Positions 29,768 through 40,855 of a stretch of DNA of 64,000 bases are shown one piece after another (the stretch's first letter is position 1; the number at the start of each line of letters is the position of its first letter). Made by a program: the position numbers and the translations under genes. The stretch is taken from positions 17,407,863 to 17,471,862 of the forward strand of contig CM026386.1 in assembly GCA_014843695.1 (NCBI GenBank), in the 5' to 3' direction. The notes under the pieces are model-generated. The model saw nothing but the letters and a program-made list of their open reading frames with translations. It did no database searches and was not told where the DNA came from. The stretch is from Archivesica marissinica (taxonomy: Eukaryota > Mollusca > Bivalvia > Venerida > Vesicomyidae).

Positions 29768-29819
29768 GATGATGATTGAGCTTATTTACCCTCGCCTCCG
29801 ACGAACCATATGGACGAGC
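29768..29819 (-). mobile_element. Retroposon 3' tail (tail 4), inverted copy
   Basis: Minus strand: CTCGTCCATATGG, then GGCGAGGGTAAATAAGCTCA and (ATC)n. Same plan as 2386-2449. Confidence 0.55.
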
Positions 29820-30099
29820 GGAGCAGCTGTGATGGGCACGAGCGACTTATGACGAATCGCGCATTCACTAGAAAGTTTATTCTGCGACTCCCCCTCGTGA
29901 ATCCCGTCACCTAGATGCATTAGTTTGTAATAAAAACAGCACATTCTGTTCCACACTTAAAGCTTTATATATCAGGTGGTGCAACGAACAGGCCAATAAC
30001 CTAATAAACTGATCATTTATAATTATACACGAATATAAGTATTAGTTCTGGCAGCTTATATCTTATTTCCTATGAAAGCTTTACTGTTTACATGTTTCA

Positions 30100-30267
30100 T
30101 CAGGTTATTTCATATTTTAATTTTTTGAGGGCCTCATGGTTGATTGACTTATTGTTTAAATGAGTTCTATCGTTAAATAAAGTCTTTATTATTATTATTA
30201 TATTATTATATTATTATTATATATTATTATTATATATTATTATTATTATATATTATTATTATTATTA

Positions 30268-30310
<43 letters not shown>
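30100..30310 (+). repeat. Retroposon 3' end with long (TTA)n tract
   Basis: ATCGTTAAATAAAGTCTTTA followed by about 130 bp of TTA repeats with occasional TATA interruptions. The (TTA)n probably began as the element's own tail. Confidence 0.65.
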
Positions 30311-30577
30311 CTAAGAGACCCACTTTTCGTAAATGTTGAGCCATAACAAACATGAACGTGACACACTTTATGACTGTCAATAAAAAGAAATTACAAATAA
30401 ATAAATCATGCAATGGAGAAATTAATAATAATACAACTACATGTAATATCGCAAAAATTCAATGGCAAAAGTTTTTAATGAATTCATGATGATGTAATTG
30501 TGAACTCGTGAACATTTGAAATCATGAACGTCACTGCCGGTCTTCATAGTTAACCGTGCACACTTTATGAAAATTGA

Positions 30578-30837
30578 GCGTGTGCATTACGTTTATTTAT
30601 TTATCGTCGCTACCGGTTGCCCATATGAGCGACGCCTCCTGAAGAGATTAGTTATTTTAGATTGTTGGAGGATAGTGCAATGATACAGACAGAGACCCAT
30701 TCCAGAGTCTCCTCTGGTTCGTTTACGTGTACGGTGTAAAACACCGACACGAGACCTCGGTTTAACATCCCATCTGAAAGACTGTTAATTTTATTAGGGT
30801 CAGACGGGGGATCGAACCTACGGTCCCTGGATTACCA
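30578..30837 (-). mobile_element. SINE family A, 5'-truncated, with target duplication
   Basis: Tail 1 through the B-box, ending at GGATTACC in the head. ATGAAAATTGA flanks it exactly (30567-30577, 30838-30848), so truncation happened at insertion. Confidence 0.92.
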
Positions 30838-30848
30838 ATGAAAATTGA

Positions 30849-31292
30849 TGCCAAAGAAGCTGAACTAACCTTGGATAAACGATTGATTTATAAAATTACA
30901 TGTCTTCTATTTCCATTTATAAGTTTAAGAAATAAATCACAATAGATGAATATCCACACTTGTAAAGAAACATACAGATGCTAGTTTCTGGCATTCATTT
31001 AGATCTATGATTTGACTAAATCCTATCGTATTAATACGTTGTATTGTTCGTTCGTTTTTCATTTCATATCGTAGCTAAATCTACACAAATCAATGTAGCC
31101 AGGTATTTGGGTAATATAACTTGATTATAATACATAACAAAACACGTTATACCAGTTTATAAATGCGTTGACCATGCGTAATAATGTGTGTGTATAGGAT
31201 ATAAGCCGAAAATGATCTAATATGTAATTGCGTAGCAGCGAATACAGTACCAATACTTTACATATTGGATCCATTTGAGACTTATATCTTAC
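30849..31292. other. Single-copy AT-rich DNA, nothing recognised
   Basis: No array, SINE or exon-like frame seen. Confidence 0.45.
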
Positions 31293-31898
31293 TTAAAGCA
31301 GCATTACATCGCATGAAATAAAAGATATTTGAAAATTTCAAATTTTACGTATGGGTAGCAATGCTGCTACACATTCTAACATTATACTTTGTATACTTAT
31401 GTTCAATCGGTAAACAATGTTTTTTTGCGATAAAACAAACTCGAAACCGAAAGTAGGACTTTCCGAGTCGATCGATCACGCATTTGTTTACAACCAGAAC
31501 GCATCGTCCGCACTTGTTTACATTCGGAATGCAGCGTCCCCCATTTGACCCACGTTGTCTTGTTTAATTAAATTACTTGAGATGTTGATTCATACCTCTG
31601 TTAACTAAGTCGTTTAGGGACATTTCTACATCCCCGCGAGGGGTTCAACATTAGAGGAAGATAGATAGATAGTATTCCATGCTCATAATATATACGTTGT
31701 TTTCTACATCCTCTGTTGTTTCACACATGCACGCTGTGCGTGTTTACATTTCGTGTGTACAAATTCGCGTATACGACGGTTTAAATTTATTGGAATTTTA
31801 TCGATTCTGAGCGACTATTTCGATTTTTGTAAACACACACACATTAGTATTTATATTTTACCCAAAACATCCTTTATTACGATGTAATGCTGCTTTAA
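31293..31898. mobile_element. TTAA-flanked MITE, diverged subfamily
   Basis: Ends TTAAAGCAGCATTACATCG and CGATGTAATGCTGCTTTAA are near-perfect inverted repeats, differing from the other copies by GCAGC in place of GCGAC. 606 bp, interior largely unlike the other three. Confidence 0.82.
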
Positions 31899-31904
31899 AA
31901 CACA

Positions 31905-31970
31905 CCTTAGAGGGTAGAGAAGCATGGCTAGAGCTAGATGTACAGGAATTAACTTAGAGGGTAGAGAAGC
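31905..31970 (-). repeat. Isolated inverted fragment of the 47-bp satellite
   Basis: About 1.4 units: TTAGAGGGTAGAGAAGCATG, GCTAGAGCTAGATGTACAGG, AATTAAC, then the first motif again. It is the reverse complement of the main array, which starts about 450 bp further on. Confidence 0.9.
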
Positions 31971-32075
31971 TTATATAACAAGATCCTAATTAATTAAAAT
32001 TGTTAATTTCTTACATTTACGCGTAGGATTCAATATAATTCGCTGGCCGTTTGACACCAGTCCAATATTATTAAT
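31971..32075 (+). repeat. Dispersed repeat, copy 2
   Basis: Matches 1602-1707: TATAACAAGATCC, TTACGCGTAGGATTC, CACCAGTCCAATATTA. Confidence 0.7.
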
Positions 32076-32099
32076 AATTAACAAGAATTATAAATTAAA

Positions 32100-32301
32100 G
32101 TGTTTTATGTTCATTTATCGTCGCTACCGGTTGCCCATATGAGCGACGTGCACTTTTACCTAGCAATACATTTCCTGGGCAGGCTTCAACGGTTAGCAAG
32201 AACTTGGTGCACCAACCTCCGTAAGAAACTGCCAACGATTTTCATAACGATTTTCACGGTCTGAAAAAGTTGGCAGTTTCTTACGGAGTTTGGTGCACAA
32301 A
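32100..32301 (-). mobile_element. SINE family B, partial, with tail 1 and an inverted duplication
   Basis: Tail 1 (CGTCGCTACCGGTTGCCC) joins a B body (TTTCCTGGGCAGGC, GGTGCACCAACCTCCGTAAG). At 32266-32301 part of the body (TTGGCAGTTTCTTACGGAG) appears again in the opposite orientation, forming a hairpin. The tRNA head is missing. Confidence 0.75.
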
Positions 32302-32418
32302 GCAAACTTACAAAACAAAACTGAGCCGACTGTATATAGTATATGAAAAACACTTCTCAATCAGCTCAAACTATGGAGCTCTGAGACAGACGAGGGAGAC
32401 TACCTATCCGATATCGCC

Positions 32419-35400
32419 ATCTAGCTCTAGTCATGCTTCTCTACCTTCTAAGTTGTTTCCTGTACATCTAGCTCTAGCCATGCTTCTCCACCCTCTAAGT
32501 TGTTTCCTGTACATCTAGCTCTAGCCATGCTTCTCTACCATCTAAGTTGTTTCCTGTACATCTAGTTCTAGCCATGCTTCTCTACCATCTAAGTTGGTTC
32601 CTGTACATCTAGCTCTAGCCATGCTTCTCTACCATCTAAGTTGTTTCCTGTACATCTAGTTCTAGCCATGCTTCTCTACCCTCTACGTTGATTCCTGTAC
32701 ATCTAGCTCTAGCCATGCTTCTCTACCATCTAAGTTGTTTCCTGTACATCTAGTTCTAGCCATGCTTCTCTACCCTCTACGTTGATTCCTGTAACTCTAG
32801 CTCTAGTCATGTTTCTCTACCATCTAAGTTGTTTCCTGTACATATAGTTCTAGCCATGCTTCTCTACCCTCTACGTTGATCCCTGTACATCTATCTCTAG
32901 CCATGCTTCTCTACCATCTAAGTTGTTTCCTGTACATCTAGTTCTAGCCATGTTTCTCTACCCTCTAAGTTGATTCCTGTACATCTAGCTATATCCATGC
33001 TTCTCTACCTTCTAAGTTGATCCCAGTACATCTAGCTCTAGTCATGCTTCTCTAACCTCTAAGTTGATTCCTGTACATCTAGCTCTAGCCATGCTTCTCT
33101 ACCCTCTAAGTGGATTCATGTACATCTAGCTCTAGCCATGCTTCTCTACCCTCTACGTTGATTCCTGTACATCTAGCTCTAGCCATTCTTCTCTACCCTC
33201 TAAGTTGTTTCCTGTACATCTAGCTAGCTCTAGCCATGCTTCTCTACCCTCTAAGTTGATTCCTGTACATCTAGCTCTAGCCATGCTTCTCTACCCTCTA
33301 AGTTGTTTCCTGTACATCTATCTCTAGCCATGCTCCTCTACCCTCTACGTTGATCCCTGTACATCTATCTCTATCCATGCTTCTCTACCTTCTAAGTTGA
33401 TCCCTGTACATCTAGCTCTAGTCATGCTTCTCTGCCCTCTAAGTTGATTCCTGTACATCTAGCTCTAGCCATGCTTCTCTACCCTCTAAGTTGTTTCCTG
33501 TACATCTATCTCTAGCCATGCTCCTCTACCCTCTACGTTGATCCCTGTACATCTATCTCTATCCATGCTTCTCTACCTTCTAAGTTGATCCCAGTACATC
33601 TAGCTCTAGTCATGCTTCTCTACCCTCTAAGTGGATTCCTGTACATCTAGCTATATCCGTGCTTCTCTACCCTCTAAGTTGATCCCTGTACATCTATCTC
33701 TAGCCATGCTTCTCTACCCTCTAAGTTGATTCCTGTACATCTAGCTCTAGCCATGCTTCTCTACACTCTAAGTTGTTTCCTGTACATCTAGTTCTAGCCA
33801 TGCTTCTCTACCCTCTACGTTGATTCCTGTACATCTAGCTCTAGCCATGCTTCTCTACCATCTAAGTTGTTTCCTGTACATCTAGTTCTAGCCATGCTTC
33901 TCTACCCTCTACGTTGATTCCTGTAACTCTAGCTCTAGTCATGTTTCTCTACCATCTAAGTTGTTTCCTGTACATCTAGTTCTAGCCATGCTTCTCTACC
34001 CTCTACGTTGATCCCTGTACATCTATCTCTAGCCATGCTTCTCTACCATCTAAGTTGTTTCCTGTACATCTAGTTCTAGCCATGTTTCTCTACCCTCTAA
34101 GTTGATTCCTGTACATCAAGCTCTATCCATGCTTCTCTACCTTCTAAGTTGATCCCCGTACATCTAGCTCTAGTCATGCTTCTCTAACCTCTAAGTTGAT
34201 TCCTGTACATCTAGCTCTAGCCATGCTTCTCTACCCTCTAAGTGGATTCATGTACATCTAGCTCTAGCCATGCTTCTCTACCCTCTACGTTGATTCCTGT
34301 ACATCTAGCTCTAGCTATTCTTCTCTACCATCTAAGTTGTTTCCTGTACATCTAGCTAGCTCTAGCCATGCTTCTCTACCCTCTAAGTTGTTTCCTGTAC
34401 ATCTAGCTCTAGCCATGCTTCTCTACCCTCTAAGTTGTTTCCTGTACATCTAGCTCTAGCCATGCTTCTCTACCATCTAAGTTGTTTCCTGTACATCTAG
34501 TTCTAGCCATGCTTCTCTACCATCTAAGTTGGTTCCTGTACATCTAGCTCTAGCCATGCTTCTCTACCATCTAAGTTGTTTCCTGTACATCTAGTTCTAG
34601 CCATGCTTCTCTACCCTCTACGTTGATTCCTGTACATCTAGCTCTAGCCATGCTTCTCTACCATCTAAGTTGTTTCCTGTACATCTAGTTCTAGCCATGC
34701 TTCTCTACCCTCTACGTTGATTCCTGTAACTCTAGCTCTAGTCATGTTTCTCTACCATCTAAGTTGTTTCCTGTACATATAGTTCTAGCCATGCTTCTCT
34801 ACCCTCTACGTTGATCCCTGTACATCTATCTCTAGCCATGCTTCTCTACCATCTAAGTTGTTTCCTGTACATCTAGTTCTAGCCATGTTTCTCTACCCTC
34901 TAAGTTGATTCCTGTACATCTAGCTCTATCCATGCTTCTCTACCTTCTAAGTTGATCCCAGTACATCTAGCTCTAGTCATGCTTCTCTAACCTCTAAGTT
35001 GATTCCTGTACATCTAGCTCTAGCCATGCTTCTCTACCCTCTAAGTTGTTTCCTGTACATCTAGCTAGCTCTAGCCATGCTTCTCTACCCTCTAAGTTGA
35101 TTCCTGTACATCTAGCTCTAGCCATGCTTCTCTACCCTCTAAGTTGTTTCCTGTACATCTATCTCTAGCCATGCTCCTCTACCCTCTACGTTGATCCCTG
35201 TACATCTATCTCTATCCATGCTTCTCAACCTTCTAAGTTGATCCCAGTACATCTAGCTCTAGTCATGCTTCTCTACCCTCTAAGTTGATTCCTGTACATC
35301 TAGCTCTAGCCATGCTTCTCTACCATCTAAGTTGTTTCCTGTACATCTAGTTCTAGCCATGCTTCTCTACCCTCTACGTTGATTCCTGTAACTCTAGCTC

Positions 35401-38400
35401 TAGTCATGTTTCTCTACCATCTAAGTTGTTTCCTGTACATCTAGTTCTAGCCATGCTTCTCTACCCTCTACGTTGATCCCTGTACATCTATCTCTAGCCA
35501 TGCTTCTCTACCATCTAAGTTGTTTCCTGTACATCTAGTTCTAGCCATGTTTCTCTACCCTCTAAGTTGATTCCTGTACATCAAGCTCTATCCATGCTTC
35601 TCTACCTTCTAAGTTGATCCCCGTACATCTAGCTCTAGTCATGCTTCTCTAACCTCTAAGTTGATTCCTGTACATCTAGCTCTAGCCATGCTTCTCTACC
35701 CTCTAAGTGGATTCATGTACATCTAGCTCTAGCCATGCTTCTCTACCCTCTACGTTGATTCCTGTACATCTAGCTCTAGCTATTCTTCTCTACCATCTAA
35801 GTTGTTTCCTGTACATCTAGCTAGCTCTAGCCATGCTTCTCTACCCTCTAAGTTGTTTCCTGTACATCTAGCTCTAGCCATGCTTCTCTACCCTCTAAGT
35901 TGTTTCCTGTACATCTAGCTCTAGCCATGCTTCTCTACCATCTAAGTTGTTTCCTGTACATCTAGTTCTAGCCATGCTTCTCTACCATCTAAGTTGGTTC
36001 CTGTACATCTAGCTCTAGCCATGCTTCTCTACCATCTAAGTTGTTTCCTGTACATCTAGTTCTAGCCATGCTTCTCTACCCTCTACGTTGATTCCTGTAC
36101 ATCTAGCTCTAGCCATGCTTCTCTACCATCTAAGTTGTTTCCTGTACATCTAGTTCTAGCCATGCTTCTCTACCCTCTACGTTGATTCCTGTAACTCTAG
36201 CTCTAGTCATGTTTCTCTACCATCTAAGTTGTTTCCTGTACATATAGTTCTAGCCATGCTTCTCTACCCTCTACGTTGATCCCTGTACATCTATCTCTAG
36301 CCATGCTTCTCTACCATCTAAGTTGTTTCCTGTACATCTAGTTCTAGCCATGTTTCTCTACCCTCTAAGTTGATTCCTGTACATCTAGCTCTATCCATGC
36401 TTCTCTACCTTCTAAGTTGATCCCAGTACATCTAGCTCTAGTCATGCTTCTCTAACCTCTAAGTTGATTCCTGTACATCTAGCTCTAGCCATGCTTCTCT
36501 ACCCTCTAAGTTGTTTCCTGTACATCTAGCTAGCTCTAGCCATGCTTCTCTACCCTCTAAGTTGATTCCTGTACATCTAGCTCTAGCCATGCTTCTCTAC
36601 CCTCTAAGTTGTTTCCTGTACATCTATCTCTAGCCATGCTCCTCTACCCTCTACGTTGATCCCTGTACATCTATCTCTATCCATGCTTCTCAACCTTCTA
36701 AGTTGATCCCAGTACATCTAGCTCTAGTCATGCTTCTCTGCCCTCTAAGTTGATTCCTGTACATCTAGCTCTAGCCATGCTTCTCTACCCTCTAAGTTGT
36801 TTCCTGTACATCTATCTCTAGCCATGCTCCTCTACCCTCTACGTTGATCCCTGTACATATATCTCTATCCATGCTTCTCTACCTTCTAAGTTGATCCCAG
36901 TACATCTAGCTCTAGTCATGCTTCTCTACCCTCTAAGTGGATTCCTGTACATCTAGCTATATCCGTGCTTCTCTACCCTCTAAGTTGATCCCTGTACATC
37001 TATCTCTAGCCATGCTTCTCTACCCTCTAAGTTGATTCCTGTACATCTAGCTCTAGCCATGCTTCTCTACACTCTAAGTTGTTTCCTGTACATCTAGTTC
37101 TAGCCATGCTTCTCTACCCTCTACGTTGATTCCTGTACATCTAGCTCTAGCCATGCTTCTCTACCATCTAAGTTGTTTCCTGTACATCTAGTTCTAGCCA
37201 TGCTTCTCTACCCTCTACGTTGATTCCTGTAACTCTAGCTCTAGTCATGTTTCTCTACCATCTAAGTTGTTTCCTGTACATCTAGTTCTAGCCATGCTTC
37301 TCTACCCTCTACGTTGATCCCTGTACATCTATCTCTAGCCATGCTTCTCTACCATCTAAGTTGTTTCCTGTACATCTAGTTCTAGCCATGTTTCTCTACC
37401 CTCTAAGTTGATTCCTGTACATCTAGCTCTATCCATGCTTCTCTACCTTCTAAGTTGATCCCAGTACATCTAGCTCTAGTCATGCTTCTCTAACCTCTAA
37501 GTTGATTCCTGAACATCTAGCTCTAGCCATGCTTCTCTACCCTCTAAGTGGATTCATGTACATCTAGCTCTAGCCATGCTTCTCTACCCTCTACGTTGAT
37601 TCCTGTACATCTAGCTCTAGCCATTCTTCTCTACCATCTAAGTTGTTTCCTGTACATCTAGCTAGCTCTAGCCATGCTTCTCTACCCTCTAAGTTGATTC
37701 CTGTACATCTAGCTCTAGCCATGCTTCTCTACCCTCTAAGTTGTTTCCTGTACATCTATCTCTAGCCATGCTCCTCTACCCTCTACGTTGATCCCTGTAC
37801 ATCTATCTCTATCCATGCTTCTCTACCTTCTAAGTTGATCCCAGTACATCTAGCTCTAGTCATGCTTCTCTGCCCTCTAAGTTGATTCCTGTACATCTAG
37901 CTCTAGCCATGCTTCTCTACCTTCTAAGTGGATTCCTGTACATCTAGCTCTATCCGTGCTTCTCTACCCTCTAAGTTGATCCCTGTACATCTATCTCTAG
38001 CCATGCTTCTCTACCCTCTAAGTTGATTCCTGTACATCTAGCTCTAGCCATGCTTCTCTACACTCTAAGTTGTTTCCTGTACATCCAGCTAGCTCTAGCC
38101 ATGCTTCTCTACCCTCTAAGTTGAGCCCTGTACATCTATCTCTATCCATGCTTCTCTACCTTCTAAGTTGATCCCAGTACATCTAGCTCTAGTCATGCTT
38201 ATCTGCCCTCTAAGTTGAGTTCTGTACATCTAGCTCTAGCAATGCTTCTCTACCCTCTAAGTGGATTCCTGTACATCTAGCTCTATCCATGCTTCTCTAC
38301 CCTCTAAGTTGATTCCTGTACATCTAGCTCTAGCCATGCTTCTCTACACGCTAAGTTGATTCTTGTACATCTAGCTCTAACCATGCTTCTCTACCCTCTA

Positions 38401-39790
38401 CGTTGATTCCTGTACATCTAGCTCTAGCCATGCTTCTCTACCCTCTACGTTGATTCCTGTACATCTAGCTCTAGCCATGCTTCTCTACCCTCTACGTTGT
38501 TTCCTGTACATATAGCTCTTAACTATGCTTCTCTACCCTCTAAGTTGATTCCTGTACATCTAGCTCTAGCCATGCTTCTCTACCCTCTAAGTGGATTCCT
38601 GTACATCTAGCTCTATCCATGCTTCTCTACCCTCTAAGTTGTTCCCTGTACATCTAGCTCTAGCCATGCTTCTCTACCCTCTAAGTTGATTCCTGTACAT
38701 CTAGCTCTGGCCATGCTACTCTACCCTCTAAGTGTGTGTGATTCCTGTACATCTAGCTCTATCCATGCTTCTCTACCCTCTACGTTGATTCCTGTACATC
38801 TAGCTAGCTCTAGCCATGCTTCTCTACCCTCTAAGTTGATTCCTGTACATCTAGCTCTAGCCATGCTTCTCTACCCTCTAAGTTGTTTCCTGTACATCTA
38901 TCTCTAGCCATGCTCCTCTACCCTCTACGTTGATCCCTGTACATCTATCTCTATCCATGCTTCTCTACCTTCTAAGTTGATTCCTGTACATCTAGCTCTA
39001 GCCATGCTTCTCTATCCTCTAAGTGGATTCCTGTACATCTAGCTCTATCCGTGCTTCTCTACACTCTAAGTTGATCCCTGTACATCTATCTCTAGCCATG
39101 CTTCTCTACCCTCTAAGTTGATTCCTGTACATCTAGCTCTAGCCATGCTTCTCTACACTCTAAGTTGTTTCCTTACATCCAGCTAGCTCTAGCCATGCTT
39201 CTCTACCCTCTAAGTTGATCCCAGTACATCTAGCTCTAGTCATGCTTCTCTGCCCTCTAAGTTGAGTTCTGTACATCTAGCTCTAGCCATGCTTCTCTAC
39301 CCTCTAAGTGGATTCCTGTACATCTAGCTCTATCCATGCTTCTCTACCCTCTAAGTTGATTCCTGTACATCTAGCTCTAGCCATGCTTCTCTACACGATA
39401 AGTTGATTCTTGTACATCTAGCTCTAACCATGCTTTTCTACCTTCTACGTTGATTCCTGTACATCTAGCTCTAGTCATGCTTCTCTACCCTCTACGTTGA
39501 TTCCTGTACATCTAGCTCTAGCCATGCTTCTCTACCCTCTACGTTGATTCCTGTACATATAGCTCTTAACTATGCTTCTCTACCCTCTAAGTTGATTCCT
39601 GTACATCTAGCTCTAGCCATGCTTCTCTACTCTCTAAGTGGATTCCTGTACATCTAGCTCTAGCCATGCTTCTCTACCCTCTAAGTAGATTCCTGTACAT
39701 CTAGCTCTATCCATGCTTCTCTACCCTCTAAGTTGAGTCCTGTACATATATCTCTAGCCATGCTACTCTACCCTCTAAGTTGATTCCTGA
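32419..39790. repeat. 47-bp satellite, about 157 units, with higher-order structure
   Basis: Unit parts: TTCCTGTACATCTAGCTCTA, GCCATGCTTCTCTACC, CTCTAAGTTGA; period 47 bp, lengthened by 4 bp where CTAGCTAGCTC occurs. Rare variants recur at fixed offsets: GTAACTCTAG at 33923/35388 and 34726/36191, CTATTC at 34320/35785, all 1,465 bp apart. So 33841-35305 and 35306-36770 are two copies of a 31-unit block. Short open frames occur only by chance. Confidence 0.96.
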
Positions 39791-40115
39791 CTATTTCTAA
39801 AAATTAATTACCTCAATAATGTTACTCTTAGAATAGTGACTACGATCGTGCGTTTCTACACGTGGTTCTGGTTTCTACCAACAGGTACACACATTGTGTC
39901 GGTATGCTTAGAATAAATGTTGAGAATAAATTCCAATTGAGCTTGCAATACCTTTTTTACGACACCAATAACACGATCTGAGAAGACCATCTACATATTG
40001 ATCACCCCACTTATATGTACAAGCCGAAATCCATATCACTTACCCAGAAAAACTCTGTTTAGCCTAACAATAAAAAGTAAATGTGTTCATCTATGTGAAT
40101 GATCAAATAATATGT
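39791..40115. other. Single-copy spacer between two satellites
   Basis: No repeat or exon recognised. Confidence 0.5.
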
Positions 40116-40127
40116 CTCTGAATATTT

Positions 40128-40346
40128 ATTACAAATTTATTTTACATCGATTGCGAAACAAGTTCTTACAACTTATATAAATCACGCTCGAGACCTCATT
40201 CCTGATGGAATCCATGGCCACGAGGGAGAAAGAGGCATGTGGAATTTAAATGCCTTGGCACAATCGTTACGGCTCCAGCAGAGATCGAACTCCGGACCTT
40301 TTGCACCTGAAGTGAACGCGCTACCACTGCGCTATCACAACTTCCA
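40128..40346 (-). mobile_element. SINE family C, full-length, with target duplication
   Basis: Head GTGGAAGTTGTGATAGCGCA, B-box GAGTTCGATCTC, shortened body, tail 2. CTCTGAATATTT flanks it (40116-40127, 40347-40358), overlapping the element end by a base or two. Confidence 0.9.
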
Positions 40347-40568
40347 CTCTGAATATTTCAATAGGAGGTTAGCTTTTAATTGCTTCTTCTATTTTTACCG
40401 CGGTTTCCTTTGCATCACATGCTACCAATGTCATACATGTTCTCATCTTATAATTATTAAATTACAGTCTACATCCGTTATGTCGAATTCTGTCTGACCG
40501 AACAAAATACTTTGACATATCCGAAGTTTGACTTAACGAAATTCGATATAAACGGAGCTAGTTATATG

Positions 40569-40670
40569 CACAGGGAGTCGGCACGTTTGGGGGTACTAGT
40601 ATATATATTTACTTAAATATATTTACTTAAATATATATACTAGTACCCCCAAACGTGCCGAATCCCTGTG
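40569..40670. mobile_element. Palindromic MITE, 102 bp, copy 2
   Basis: CACAGGGAGTCGGCACG to CGTGCCGAATCCCTGTG, with a GGTACTAGTATATATATTTA arm and an extra ACTTAAATATATTT at the centre compared with 17153-17244. 8-bp duplication GTTATATG at 40561-40568 and 40671-40678. Confidence 0.9.
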
Positions 40671-40855
40671 GTTATATGTAAAGTAATAGTGTCTGAAACG
40701 CGAATGATAGTATTTGAAACGGGACTTTGATCCGACTTCAAGATAACCGGAGAAATCGACATACCCGACTTTGACATAGCCGATGTAGACTGTATTAAAT
40801 CCATAATGATGGTCTAATGAATATGTATTGTAATAATTTGCTAGCAATTCACTGA

